Shown here in pieces: positions 28,244 to 36,155 of a stretch of DNA of 64,000 bases. Made by a program: the position numbers and the translations under genes. How positions within the stretch are numbered: position 1 is the first letter of the stretch; every line of letters starts with the position of its first letter. The stretch lies in contig CAVPEW010000047.1 of the NCBI GenBank assembly GCA_963703565.1, forward strand, positions 9,154 through 73,153, read 5' to 3'. A model generated the notes under the pieces. It was not told the origin of the DNA and did not search any database. It saw only the letters and a list, made by a program, of their open reading frames with translations. The stretch comes from CAVPEW01 sp963703565 (GTDB taxonomy: Bacteria > Actinomycetota > Acidimicrobiia > Acidimicrobiales > VFJN01).

Positions 28244-29043
28244 ACGGGGCCCGTGACCCCGACCGGCTCACCGACGTCGACGAGTGGGGTCGATCCGAGC
28301 GCTTCCGGTCACTGGTGAGACGCGCCTACCAACCGCTGTACGACCACTGGTTCCGCGTCGAGTGGGAGGGGTTGGAGCGCATCCCCCGCGAGGGTGGGGC
28401 ACTGCTGGTCGCCAACCACGCCGGAGCGCTCCCCGCCGACGCCCCCGCGATCATGCACGGGATCGAGACCGAGCTCGCCCGACCCGTCTACGGCCTGGCC
28501 GACGAGCTGTTCACCGACCTGCCGGTCCTGGGAACCTGGTGGTCGCGGGCCGGGGGCGTGCTGGCCAACCCCGACAACGCCTATCGGCTGCTGGTGTCGC
28601 GACAACTGGTACTGGCGTTCCCGGAGGGCACCAAGGGAACGGGCAAGCCCTGGTCGCAGCGCTACCAGCTCGCGCGCTTCGGGCGCGGCGGATTCGTGCG
28701 GATCGCCATGCGCGCCGGGGTGCCGCTCGTGCCCATCGCAGTGGTCGGCTCCGAGGAGGCAATGCCCATCCTGGCGCAGAGCCCTTCGCTGGCCCGCCGG
28801 CTCGGGCTGCCCTACCTGCCCCTGACGGCCAACATGGTCGCCTTCGGTCCGCTGGGCGCGCTGGTGTGGTTCCCGGCCAAGCTGAGCTTCCAGGTCCTCG
28901 AACCGATCCACTTCGCGGTCGAGCCCCACCAGCCGCGCTACTCGCGCCCGGCTGTTCTCACCGCCGCGGAGGACGTGCGCGACCGCATCCAGGGTGCCGT
29001 GGACGAGATGCGCTCCCGGCGCCGCTCGGCCTGGAGGGGCTGA
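28240..29043 (+). CDS. 1-Acyl-glycerol-3-phosphate acyltransferase family protein
   Basis: This 267-residue PlsC-type acyltransferase has the motif VANHAGALPADAP (catalytic His and Asp in the spacing used by actinobacterial NHAG members), motif III LAFPEGTKGTGKP and motif IV VPLVPIAVVGSEE. No transmembrane segment is obvious. The family acylates lysophosphatidate or related lipids at the membrane surface. GTG 28240 overlaps the nuclease stop codon by four bases (GTGA) and is preferred for that reason. The next gene, an SDR protein, starts 4 bases after its stop, so three genes form one unit. Confidence 0.88.
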   Translation: MNGARDPDRLTDVDEWGRSERFRSLVRRAYQPLYDHWFRVEWEGLERIPREGGALLVANHAGALPADAPAIMHGIETELARPVYGLADELFTDLPVLGTWWSRAGGVLANPDNAYRLLVSRQLVLAFPEGTKGTGKPWSQRYQLARFGRGGFVRIAMRAGVPLVPIAVVGSEEAMPILAQSPSLARRLGLPYLPLTANMVAFGPLGALVWFPAKLSFQVLEPIHFAVEPHQPRYSRPAVLTAAEDVRDRIQGAVDEMRSRRRSAWRG

Positions 29044-29047
29044 CACG

Positions 29048-29995
29048 TTGGGTCGACGCGTGCTGGTGACCGGCTTGGCATCGTTCTGGGGAACCCGCAC
29101 GGCCGCCGCGCTGACGTCGGACCCGTCGGTCGACGCGGTGATCGGCCTCGATCGAGACCCTCCCGCGAAGGTGCCGGGCCGCACGCGCTTCGTGGCGACC
29201 GACGAGCGCTACTCGAACCTGACCCGCATCGTGGCAGACGAGGGAATCGACACGCTGGTGCACTCCTTCCTGGTCGTCGACTCGACCCGAGCCTCGGCTC
29301 GCGACCTGCACGAGACCAACGTCATCGGCACCATGAACCTGTGCGCGGCGGCGACGGGAACCTCCGTACGCCAGGTCGTGGTCAAGTCGTCCACCCTCGT
29401 GTACGGCTCGAGGCCCGGCGATCCCACCTACTTCGAGGAGGACACGGCACCCCGCACGGCCCCACGGGGCGCGGTGGCGCGCAGCCTGGTGGAGGTCGAG
29501 GCCTACGTGCGGGACTTCGCGCTCGACAACCCGTCGGTGGCCGTGGCCGTGCTGCGCTTCGCCAACGTGGTCGGACCCACCATCGACACTGCGCTGACCC
29601 GGGCGCTGCTGTCTCCGCTGGTGCCCGCCGTCGGCGGGTTCGACCCGCGGTTGCAGCTCGTCGACGAGGCAGACGTGGTGCGCGCGATCTGCTTCGTCGT
29701 CGAGCGTGAGGTGCGCGGCACCTACAACGTGGCAGCCGACGGGCTGGTCCCGTGGCGCGAGCTGGCGGCGATCTGCGGGCGCCGCACCGTCTCGCTCCCT
29801 CCGCTCGCAACCAGCCTGGCTGCGCGCCCGCTCGCCAGGCTGGGCTTGGAGCTGCCCCCCGAGCTGCTCGACCTCTTGCGCCACGGACGCGGCGTCGACA
29901 ACGGTCGGCTCCGCCGGGCAGGGTTCAGCTACACGCGCACGACAGCGGGCGCGGCGGCTGCCTTCGCGCGGGACCGGGTAGCAACACCGTCGTGA
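29048..29995 (+). CDS. NAD-dependent epimerase/dehydratase (SDR) family protein
   Basis: This 315-residue extended SDR protein has the N-terminal strand RRVLVTGLASFWGTRTAAAL (a variant glycine motif G-x-x-x-F-x-G), VIGLDRDPP, LVHSFLVVDS, ETNVIGTMNLCAAA, VKSSTLVYG and LRFANVVGP. The YxxxK pair is not obvious at its usual place (GAVARSLVEVEAY), so catalysis is uncertain. Actinobacterial genomes often pair such a protein with a PlsC-type acyltransferase, as here. The TTG at 29048 is chosen because GGAGGGG lies about 10 bases upstream and it keeps the full nucleotide-binding strand; GTG 29060 is the alternative. Confidence 0.82.
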   Translation: MGRRVLVTGLASFWGTRTAAALTSDPSVDAVIGLDRDPPAKVPGRTRFVATDERYSNLTRIVADEGIDTLVHSFLVVDSTRASARDLHETNVIGTMNLCAAATGTSVRQVVVKSSTLVYGSRPGDPTYFEEDTAPRTAPRGAVARSLVEVEAYVRDFALDNPSVAVAVLRFANVVGPTIDTALTRALLSPLVPAVGGFDPRLQLVDEADVVRAICFVVEREVRGTYNVAADGLVPWRELAAICGRRTVSLPPLATSLAARPLARLGLELPPELLDLLRHGRGVDNGRLRRAGFSYTRTTAGAAAAFARDRVATPS

Positions 29996-30013
29996 ACGGA
30001 CCCACCCGGGGGC

Positions 30014-30054
30014 CCCACCGGGCCCGAGACGAACCGGCCCACCGGGCCCGAGAC
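30014..30054 (+). repeat. Short direct repeat, 17 bp with 24-bp period
   Basis: CCCACCGGGCCCGAGAC occurs at 30014-30030 and again at 30038-30054, immediately before the ribosome-binding site of the flavin reductase gene. It lies in the likely 5' leader; a local duplication or operator pair is possible. Confidence 0.6.
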
Positions 30055-30066
30055 AAGGGAGCTCAC

Positions 30067-30555
30067 ATGACCCTGGATCCCCAAGCCAAGAAGACTGCAC
30101 TGCGAGCGATCAACTACGGCCTGCACGTGGTCACGGCCCGTTCGGGTGACGACCTCGCGGCTGCCGGAGTCAACTGGCTGACCCAGGCCAGCTTCGATCC
30201 ACCGCTGGTAGCGGCTGCCATCAAGACCGACAACGACTCCCACCGCCTCATCGGATCCACGGGGGCGTTCGCGGTGAACGTGCTGGGCGCCGACCAGCTC
30301 GACATCGGCAAGGCGTTCTTCCGCACCTCGACCGTGGAAGGCGACACCATCAACGGCCACCGGTTCGAGCCCGGACCCGAAACGGGCTGCCCGCTGCTGG
30401 TCGAGCTGGCCTACTGGTTCGAGTGCCGGGTGACCGACACCGTCGAGCGCGGCGACCACAGCGTGTTCGTGGCTGAGGTGGTCGGCGCCGGCGTGCGCGA
30501 CGACGCTGTCGTGCCCCTGCTGCTACGCGACACCGGCATGAACTACGGGGGGTGA
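30067..30555 (+). CDS. Flavin reductase-like FMN-binding protein
   Basis: This 162-residue split-barrel protein of the flavin reductase-like family (TALRAINYGLHVVTAR, AAGVNWLTQASFDPPLVAAA, SHRLIGSTGAFAVNVL, the late CPLLVELAYWFECRV) is distinct from the paralogue at 2705-3223, being shorter and lacking the C-terminal GGYARL end. It may bind FMN or heme-free flavin; the substrate is unknown. The ATG follows AAGGGAG. It ends at a strong bidirectional hairpin before the convergent peptidase gene. Confidence 0.85.
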   Translation: MTLDPQAKKTALRAINYGLHVVTARSGDDLAAAGVNWLTQASFDPPLVAAAIKTDNDSHRLIGSTGAFAVNVLGADQLDIGKAFFRTSTVEGDTINGHRFEPGPETGCPLLVELAYWFECRVTDTVERGDHSVFVAEVVGAGVRDDAVVPLLLRDTGMNYGG

Positions 30556-30566
30556 GCCACGGGGAC

Positions 30567-30603
30567 CCGGAGGTGCCCAGCCTGCGGGGCCGAGCACCTC
30601 CGG
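30567..30603. terminator. 10-bp bidirectional hairpin terminator
   Basis: CCGGAGGTGC pairs with GCACCTCCGG across a 17-base loop, between the stop codons of two convergent genes. Confidence 0.6.
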
Positions 30604-30611
30604 CTAACCCC

Positions 30612-31787
30612 CTAGTTTCCGTTGACGCTCCAGTGCCAGGGCTCGCTTGGCAGGTTGCTCAGTCCGAACCTGCCCGCGTTCTGGTTCAGCCACTGGAAGG
30701 CGGGCGAGCTGCGCGATCCGATCGAGCTGCCCCCGGAGGTGAAGTCGATGGCCAGGCCCCGCTCGTGCATCGACGAGCCGGGTCGCGCCGTGGGCACGGT
30801 GCAGCGCACGTCACAGTTGTGCTCGTCCCACAGCTCCTGTTGGCGCTGCGAGCTGCGCCAACCCCAGCCGCACAGCCCGATCCCGTCGGGTGCAGCGTTG
30901 AGCAGGCCCTGCACGCTCGACGCGATCGAGTCGTCCACGGTGATCGAACCGCCCGTGGGGCACGACACCGTGGCCAGCGTGCCGTTGTAGGCCACCGAGC
31001 TGCCACCACGCGAGCCGCCGCCGACCCTCACCCGGGTAGCCAGGGCCGCCTGCTGGGCGGCGATCTTGGCCGAGAGGGAGGCATCGAGCTGCTCTAGGCC
31101 GGCGGCCTCGCCGAGCGCCCGGGCCAGGCGAGCCTCCACGTCGGCACCGAACGCGGCCTGCTGGTCGCGAGCCGAGGTCAGCTCGGCCAGGCGGGACTCC
31201 ACCTCGGACGCCTTGGCGTCGGCCGCCTCCTTGGCCTGAGCGGCCCGCGCGCGCTCGGCGGCCAGATCCTCCTGGGCGGCATCGAGGCGGTCGAGCAGAT
31301 CGGCGTCGGACTGGTTCTGCAGGTCGAGCAGCGCCCGCTTGCGAGCCGCGTCGGAGGGGTCGTCGGCGTCGAGGGACTGCATGGCCTCGTCGGCCGGCGG
31401 GTGGATGAAGGCGTCGATCGCGAACTCGCGGATCTGGCTCTGTAGCCGGGCGATCTCGGCCTGCTTGGCCTCCACCGCCGCTGTGGCCGCAGCCAGCGAC
31501 TCCTCGGCTTGGCGGGCCGCGCGGCGGGCCTCGTCGACCCGGGCCTGCTGGCCGACCACGTTGGCCTCCAGGTTGGCCAGTGCAGCCTCGATCTCGGCAT
31601 CGGAAGCGCGCAGCACGTCGATCCTGCCGGCGACCTGGGCCCGCTCGGCTCGGACCTTGGCCCGCTCCGCGGACGGATCTCCACCACGCCCGGCCCCAGC
31701 GAGGCCGGGAAGCGCGAGCAGGGCAGCGGCGCTCAGCGAGGCGACGATGAGCCACCGGGAGCGGAGAGCTGGCTTGGTGGAACGCAC
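30612..31787 (-). CDS. Secreted coiled-coil M15-type D,D-peptidase
   Basis: This 391-residue exported protein has an N-terminal signal (SRWLIVASLSAAALLALPGL), two long coiled-coil stretches (about residues 35-125 and 165-240) and a C-terminal VanY/M15 peptidase domain with SSMHERGLAIDF and EPWHWSVNG giving the zinc His-Asp-His set. M15 enzymes cut D-Ala-D-Ala cross-link stems in peptidoglycan. The coiled coils resemble those of FtsX-regulated hydrolases, suggesting activation at the divisome, which is inference. It starts at GTG 31787 after an unusually long leader. Confidence 0.9.
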   Translation of the reverse strand: MRSTKPALRSRWLIVASLSAAALLALPGLAGAGRGGDPSAERAKVRAERAQVAGRIDVLRASDAEIEAALANLEANVVGQQARVDEARRAARQAEESLAAATAAVEAKQAEIARLQSQIREFAIDAFIHPPADEAMQSLDADDPSDAARKRALLDLQNQSDADLLDRLDAAQEDLAAERARAAQAKEAADAKASEVESRLAELTSARDQQAAFGADVEARLARALGEAAGLEQLDASLSAKIAAQQAALATRVRVGGGSRGGSSVAYNGTLATVSCPTGGSITVDDSIASSVQGLLNAAPDGIGLCGWGWRSSQRQQELWDEHNCDVRCTVPTARPGSSMHERGLAIDFTSGGSSIGSRSSPAFQWLNQNAGRFGLSNLPSEPWHWSVNGN

Positions 31788-32136
31788 GATCAGGTACGAC
31801 CTCGGAGCTTCAGGGGCGGGCGGGCCCTGCGGACGGGAGCGGGGACGGGACTGGCTCGACGTGGGTTGGCTTGGAGCCTCGGGCGTTCAGGACCCGGTCG
31901 TGAGGCCGGACGGATCGACGACGCTGGGAGGGGGAAGGGTTCGTCGGCAGTGACGAAGGGCGATCGGCCCCGGCCAGCGACACCGAACCGTAACAATCTT
32001 GGTGTCGACTGTCACGTCATCGGCCCGGATCGGCCGAATCTGTAACCCCCAGGTCCCCGCGGTGTGGTCGGCGGGGCCGGCATGGTCCGTGTCGCGTCCC
32101 TGCCACGGTGCCACCGGCGCCGGAACGACGCCCACG
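31788..32136. other. 349-bp gap: long leader of the peptidase gene
   Basis: No gene is supported here. On the minus strand a sigma-A-like promoter (see 31987-32015) would give a leader of about 190 bases before the peptidase. I looked for the conserved core of c-di-AMP riboswitches, which often precede such hydrolases, and did not find it. Confidence 0.4.
31987..32015 (-). promoter_or_regulatory. Possible promoter of the M15 peptidase gene
   Basis: On the minus strand GTGACA (32010-32015) and TACGGT (31987-31992) are separated by 17 bases, close to a sigma-A -35/-10 pair. Confidence 0.4.
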
Positions 32137-32973
32137 TCAAGCCCCGAAGGTGACGGAGTCAGCCACGGCTGTCGCCAGGGCATCGTGGCCGGCAGCGTCC
32201 TCGCTGGTGACCACCAGCGACCACACGGCGTCGGGACCGGCCACGAGCCACTGGGTGCCGTGGGCCTCGACTCCGTTGGCGGACACGGTGAACCGGATGG
32301 CCAGTCGAACCAGGTTGCGGGGACCGCCCGGCGCTGCGGTGCCGGCGGCGGCACCGGGAGGTGCCGCCGCGAGGGCCTGCGCAGCGGCGCGCTCGAGCGC
32401 CGCGGCATCGTCAGCGCGCTCGAGCGCCGCGGCATCGTCAGCGCGCTCGAGCGCCGCGGCATCGTCAGCGCGCTCGAGCGCCGCGGCATCGTCACTGCGC
32501 TCGGCGTCGGGCCGGGGTAGGCGCAACAGCTTGAGGTCCGACACCCGTCCGGCCCCATCCACGCCGGCCGCGTACAACGATGCTCCGGACCCTGCCGCGT
32601 TGCGCGCCGCCTCCACGAAGCCCCTGGAGGCGCCGGCGAGCCCACCCAGGCGGTCGAGCGCCTCCGCTGTGAGCACCGTCGCCTGCCAGCCGCTGGGCAC
32701 GCCCAGCCCTATGCCCAGCGAGGGCAGCGGGATCGGGCTCCACCCTTCGGGCACCACCACGTCGAGGCCGCCCGTGGCCAGCGTCGTCGACGACGTCGCC
32801 CCGTGCGGGCCGGGGGCGGGGGTCGTCGTGCTCGACGAGGCAGCTGCTACTGCGCCATCCCCGTCGCTGCCATCGTCGCTGCACCCAGCCAAGACCAGGG
32901 CGATGACGAGGGCCGCGACGGGGATCACCCGCACGGGCGCGCAGCGAGCGCGCGGCCGTCCGACCCTCCTCAC
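32137..32973 (-). CDS. Lipoprotein with nine-residue tandem repeats
   Basis: I do not recognise this 278-residue protein. The N-terminus has an arginine-rich start, a hydrophobic stretch and lipobox LVLAGCS, so it should be a lipid-anchored surface protein. A Ser/Thr linker follows. The folded region includes VVVPEGWSPIPLPSLGIGLGVP and WQATVLTAEALDRL, recalling small periplasmic PsbP/LpqN-like domains. Near residue 180 the unit ADDAAALER is repeated four times. The C-terminal half (FTVSANGVEAHGTQWLVAG) looks like the rest of the domain, so the repeats sit in a loop. GTG 32973 is chosen because it overlaps the upstream stop as GTGA; GTG 32934 is the alternative. Confidence 0.72.
   Translation of the reverse strand: MRRVGRPRARCAPVRVIPVAALVIALVLAGCSDDGSDGDGAVAAASSSTTTPAPGPHGATSSTTLATGGLDVVVPEGWSPIPLPSLGIGLGVPSGWQATVLTAEALDRLGGLAGASRGFVEAARNAAGSGASLYAAGVDGAGRVSDLKLLRLPRPDAERSDDAAALERADDAAALERADDAAALERADDAAALERAAAQALAAAPPGAAAGTAAPGGPRNLVRLAIRFTVSANGVEAHGTQWLVAGPDAVWSLVVTSEDAAGHDALATAVADSVTFGA
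32389..32496 (-). repeat. 27-bp tandem repeat, four copies, in frame
   Basis: Four adjacent 27-bp units, three identical and the last differing only at its final base or two, encode the nine-residue unit ADDAAALER in the lipoprotein gene. Copy-number change would keep the frame. Confidence 0.9.
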
Positions 32974-33560
32974 GTCACCCACGCCGAGAGCAGCTCCTCG
33001 CGGCGCTCGTCCCACTCCTCGACGGTGATGGCGTAACGGACGTGGTCCTCCCACACCCCGTTTATCTCGAGGTAGCGCAGGGCCACACCCTCGTCGCGCA
33101 GGGCGAGCTTCTCCACGACGCGACGGCTGGCCCGGTTGCGAGGGATTATCGAGATCTGCAAGCGATGCAGGGAGAGCTGCTCGAAGGCGTGCTGGCACAG
33201 GACCACCAGCGACTCGGGCACCAACGACTGCCCGGCACGGGCCTCGTCTATCCAGTAGCCCACGTAGGCGTTCTGGAACGGGCCGCGCTGGACGATGTTG
33301 AGGTTGATCTCACCCGCGAAGTGGCCCTCGACGAAGATCCCGTAGCCATAGCCGGTGCCCAACTGGCGCTCCCGAGCCCGGGCGCTGCAGCGCAGGGCGA
33401 ACGCGTCGCGGTCCTCGACGGGGTCGGGCGTGTGCGGGAGCCGCTGGGGTTCCCAGCGCTCCAGCCAGTCGTGGTTGCGGCGCCGCACCTCCCGCCACGC
33501 GCCGAAGTCGGCCTGCAGCAGCGGGCGCAACAGCACGCGGCGGCCGATCAGGGTGCTCAC
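32970..33560 (-). CDS. GNAT-family N-acetyltransferase (RimJ/RimL type)
   Basis: This 196-residue acetyltransferase has LIGRRVLLRPLLQADFGAW at the start, FAGEINLNIVQRGPFQNAYV, the GYWIDEARAGQSLVPESLV region in place of the usual Q/RxxGxG/A loop, and LHRLQISIIPRNRASRRVVE, then a C-terminal LEINGVWEDHVRYAI, all typical of RimJ/RimL enzymes. These acetylate N-termini of ribosomal or other proteins. The GTG start overlaps the aminotransferase stop (GTGA), and its stop overlaps the lipoprotein start (GTGA), so three genes are coupled. Confidence 0.9.
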   Translation of the reverse strand: MSTLIGRRVLLRPLLQADFGAWREVRRRNHDWLERWEPQRLPHTPDPVEDRDAFALRCSARARERQLGTGYGYGIFVEGHFAGEINLNIVQRGPFQNAYVGYWIDEARAGQSLVPESLVVLCQHAFEQLSLHRLQISIIPRNRASRRVVEKLALRDEGVALRYLEINGVWEDHVRYAITVEEWDERREELLSAWVT

Positions 33561-34642
33561 CTGCCGAGCACCTCTCCCAGAGCTGCCAGGGCCAAGGTCA
33601 CGTTGCGCTCGCGCGCCGTGTGGCCCATCGAGCCGATCCGCCACAGCCGGCCCGCGAACTCGCCCACCCCGCCCCCGATCTCGAGCCCGTAGCGGGCCAG
33701 CAGCTCGGAGCGCACCGCGGCGTCGTCGACGCCGTCGGGCACCCACACGGTGGTGAGCTCGGGCAGCCGATGGCCCTCGGCCGCGAAGAGCTCCATGCCC
33801 ATCGACTCCAGGCCGTCCTGCAGGAGCGTGCCGCAGCGCAGGTGGCGCTCCCGCGCACCCTCGAGTCCCTCCTCGAGCAGGGCGCCGAGCCCTGCATGCA
33901 GCGATGCGACCATCGACACGGGCGCCGTGTGATGGTACCGGCGGGTTCCTGTGGCGGTGCCCACGTACCCACCGATCATCCGCAGGTCTAGGTACCAGCT
34001 GGGGCAACGTTGCACCAGGCGCTCGCGGGCCCGGTCCGACACGGTCAACGGTGCCAGCCCCGGCGGCACCCCGAGGCACTTCTGGGTGCCCGAGTAGGCC
34101 AGGTCGACACCCCAGGCGTCGACGTCGACGTCGATGCCACCCAGGCTGGTGACGCAGTCGACCAGCAGCAGCGCGTCGCCCTTCGAGGCGCCCAGCTCGG
34201 CGACGTCGGAACGAACCCCCGTCGAGGTCTCGGCATGCACCATGGCGATCACCGACGGCGATGGGTGCGCGCCCAGCACGCGCCCTGCGTCCACGGGTGC
34301 GCCCCAGTCGTGCTCGACGGCGACCACCTCGGCGCCGCAGCGACCAGCCACGTCGACCATGCGCTGGCCGAACAGCCCGTTCACGGCCACGACCACGACG
34401 TCGCCAGGCGACACGACGTTGACGAAGGCGGCCTCCATCCCCGCTGAGCCGGTGCCGCTGATCGGCACCGTCAACGCGTTGGTCGTGCCGAACGCGACGC
34501 GCAGGCGCTCGCAGGTCTGGTCGATGAGGGCCAGGAACTCGGGGTCGAGGTGGCCCAGCATCGGTCGCCCGAGCGCCTCGACGGCCTCGGGGTACGGGTT
34601 GCAGGGCCCGGGGCCCATCAGGACGCGGTCGGTGGTGGGCAC
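33557..34642 (-). CDS. Class V aminotransferase (serine/alanine-glyoxylate type)
   Basis: This 361-residue PLP enzyme has VLMGPGPCNPYPEAVEALGR at the start, ALTVPISGTGSAGMEAAFVN, MVHAETSTGVRSD, LVDCVTSLGGIDVDVDAWGVD and the lysine motif SGTQKCLGVPPGL. These are the marks of alanine-glyoxylate/serine-glyoxylate/purine aminotransferases. Using glyoxylate as amino acceptor would connect with the glyoxylate-producing lyases at 8-10 kb, but the substrate is not proven. A TAACTT box ends 6 bases before its GTG start, so this unit has its own leaderless-type promoter. Confidence 0.9.
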   Translation of the reverse strand: MPTTDRVLMGPGPCNPYPEAVEALGRPMLGHLDPEFLALIDQTCERLRVAFGTTNALTVPISGTGSAGMEAAFVNVVSPGDVVVVAVNGLFGQRMVDVAGRCGAEVVAVEHDWGAPVDAGRVLGAHPSPSVIAMVHAETSTGVRSDVAELGASKGDALLLVDCVTSLGGIDVDVDAWGVDLAYSGTQKCLGVPPGLAPLTVSDRARERLVQRCPSWYLDLRMIGGYVGTATGTRRYHHTAPVSMVASLHAGLGALLEEGLEGARERHLRCGTLLQDGLESMGMELFAAEGHRLPELTTVWVPDGVDDAAVRSELLARYGLEIGGGVGEFAGRLWRIGSMGHTARERNVTLALAALGEVLGR

Positions 34643-34648
34643 GCCCGG

Positions 34649-34654
34649 AAGTTA
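34649..34654 (-). promoter_or_regulatory. -10 box (TAACTT) of leaderless type
   Basis: On the minus strand TAACTT ends 6 bases before GTG 34642, just after the ppx stop codon. Confidence 0.45.
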
Positions 34655-34658
34655 CCGG

Positions 34659-35571
34659 TCAGAGGCTGGCCACGAGACCGTCGAGGATGTCGGCCTCGGA
34701 CACGAGCATCGAGTCGGCGCCGAGGGTGCGCAGCAGAGCCACCAGCACGCAACACCCACCCACGATCACGTCCGCCCTGGCCGGCTCGAGGCCCGGGTTG
34801 TGCACGCGGGTGGCGAGATCCTCGGTGGCCAGCGTGCGGAACACGTCCTCTGCCGCGTCACGCGTCAGGGTGAAGTGGTGGATGGCCGAGCGGTCGTAGT
34901 CGGCCAGGCCCAGCTCGACGGCCGCGACCGTGGTGATGGTGCCCGCCAGGCCCACGATCGTGCGAGCATCGGACACCCCGGGCACCTCGCGCTGCACGTC
35001 GGCTACGTGCTCGACGGCCCAGCCGATGGCGTCGGTCAGCTCCTCGGGGCGCGGCGGGTCGTGGTGCAGGTACTTCTCGGTCAGCCGCACGCAGCCCACG
35101 TCGAGGGACCGCACGGCCTCCACCGAAGCCGACCCCACGATGATCTCCGTCGACCCGCCGCCGATGTCGACCACCAGGAACGGACCCCGTGCCTGGTCGA
35201 GCTTCTGCGGTGGCCCCCCGGAAGGACAGCTCGCCCTCCTCGGCACCACTGAGCAGCTCGGGACGGGCGCCGATGGCCACCTCGGCGGCGTCGAAGAACT
35301 CGTCGCGGTTCGCCGCGTCGCGTGCCGCCGAGGTGGCCGTGATCCGCAGGCGCGAGACCCCGTGCGCGTCCGCCACGGAGCGGTAGTCGCCCAGCACAGC
35401 GACCGTTCGCTCGATGGCCTCGGGGTCGAGGCGCCCGCTGGCGTCGACGCCCTTGCCCAGCCGGGTTATCACGGCACGCCGCTCGACCGTGCGGGGGGGA
35501 CCGCCGTCGCGCTCGGCCACCAGCAGGCGCGTCGAGTTGGTGCCGCAGTCGACCGCGGCCAGCCGCTCCAT
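34659..35571 (-). pseudogene. ppx: Exopolyphosphatase Ppx/GppA with one-base frameshift
   Basis: The 5' part encodes MERLAAVDCGTNSTRLLVAE (ASKHA phosphate-1 loop) through RITATSAARDAANRDEFFDA and GAEEGELSFRGATAE. Then sense GAAGCTC replaces the expected GAGCTC (Glu-Leu) near 35200, and the frame must drop one base to continue LDQARGPFLVVDIGGGSTEI, TIVGLAGTITTVAAVELGL and the C-terminus. The restored protein is 303 residues, normal for actinobacterial Ppx. The enzyme removes phosphate from polyphosphate or degrades pppGpp. Both halves are otherwise intact. In mycobacteria ppx follows eno, ftsB and a DUF501 gene; here DUF501 is directly upstream. Confidence 0.88.
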
Positions 35572-35579
35572 GGAGGCGC

Positions 35580-35585
35580 AGGCTA
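35580..35585 (-). promoter_or_regulatory. -10 box (TAGCCT) of leaderless type
   Basis: On the minus strand TAGCCT ends 8 bases before the ppx ATG and includes the TAG stop codon of the DUF501 gene. Confidence 0.4.
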
Positions 35586-36155
35586 CCCAGCGGCCGGGGC
35601 GCCGCCAGCGGGGCGGCGATCCTCGTGGAGGTGCCGGTGCACCCAGCTGCCCACCGGGTCATCACCTCCGACGAGGTACCAGGCGTAGTGGGCGTGGAGG
35701 CACTTCACCCCGACGCGCGTGCCACCGACGCCTCCCGCTGCCCGCCGACGCGGACCGGTGCCGGCTGCCGAGCGCCGCGGCGCGTCCATCAAGGCGGGCT
35801 CAGCTGCCTCCCGCATCAAGGCACGCTCAGCTGCCTCCCGCTCGAGCCGGTACCGGTCGTGGGCGGCCGCCAACTCGGACGGGTCGACCTCCGCCTCGGC
35901 GCGGTCCACGCCGCCCGCCGACTCCAGGCGTGACACCCAGGTCCGCTCCGGCTCGCCGACGAGCCACCAGCGCGTCGGCATCGGGGTGCCGTCGTCGAGC
36001 CACGGATCGTTGCGCAGCACCAGCGGGGAGCCGTCGGCATGGTGCAGCACCACTTCGAAACCACCTCGCGGTGGCCGCCCCAACAGGGCGGCGACCGCTG
36101 CCTCGTCGGCCGAGCCGGTCAGCGTCGGCGGCGCAGCAGGCGCCGAAGCAGCCAC
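35583..36155 (-). CDS. DUF501 family protein
   Basis: The protein matches DUF501: LLGRPPRGGFEVVLHHADGS near the N-terminus, LVLRNDPWLDDGTPMPTRWW, a variable charged middle and the terminal VKCLHAHYAWYLVGGDDPVG with the conserved Cys-Leu-His. Function is unknown, but it lies between ftsB and ppx in many actinobacteria. The start is unsettled. GTG 36155 overlaps coxG by 37 bases, whereas a CTG at 36122 overlaps the coxG stop as CTGA, mirroring the GTGA overlaps found all through this window. A later start would lose the conserved LGRPPRG motif. Confidence 0.8.
   Translation of the reverse strand: MAASAPAAPPTLTGSADEAAVAALLGRPPRGGFEVVLHHADGSPLVLRNDPWLDDGTPMPTRWWLVGEPERTWVSRLESAGGVDRAEAEVDPSELAAAHDRYRLEREAAERALMREAAEPALMDAPRRSAAGTGPRRRAAGGVGGTRVGVKCLHAHYAWYLVGGDDPVGSWVHRHLHEDRRPAGGAPAAG

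Noticed and set aside
30014..30054. Operator pair or insertion-site duplication
   Set aside because: The repeat is short, very GC-rich and matches no known operator or target-site pattern; it is recorded only as a repeat.
31788..32136. c-di-AMP (ydaO-type) riboswitch upstream of the peptidase
   Set aside because: The conserved core segments expected for that class are not present on the minus strand; only the long leader is supported.
32389..32496. CRISPR-like repeat array
   Set aside because: The units are directly adjacent with no spacers and encode an in-frame nine-residue repeat.
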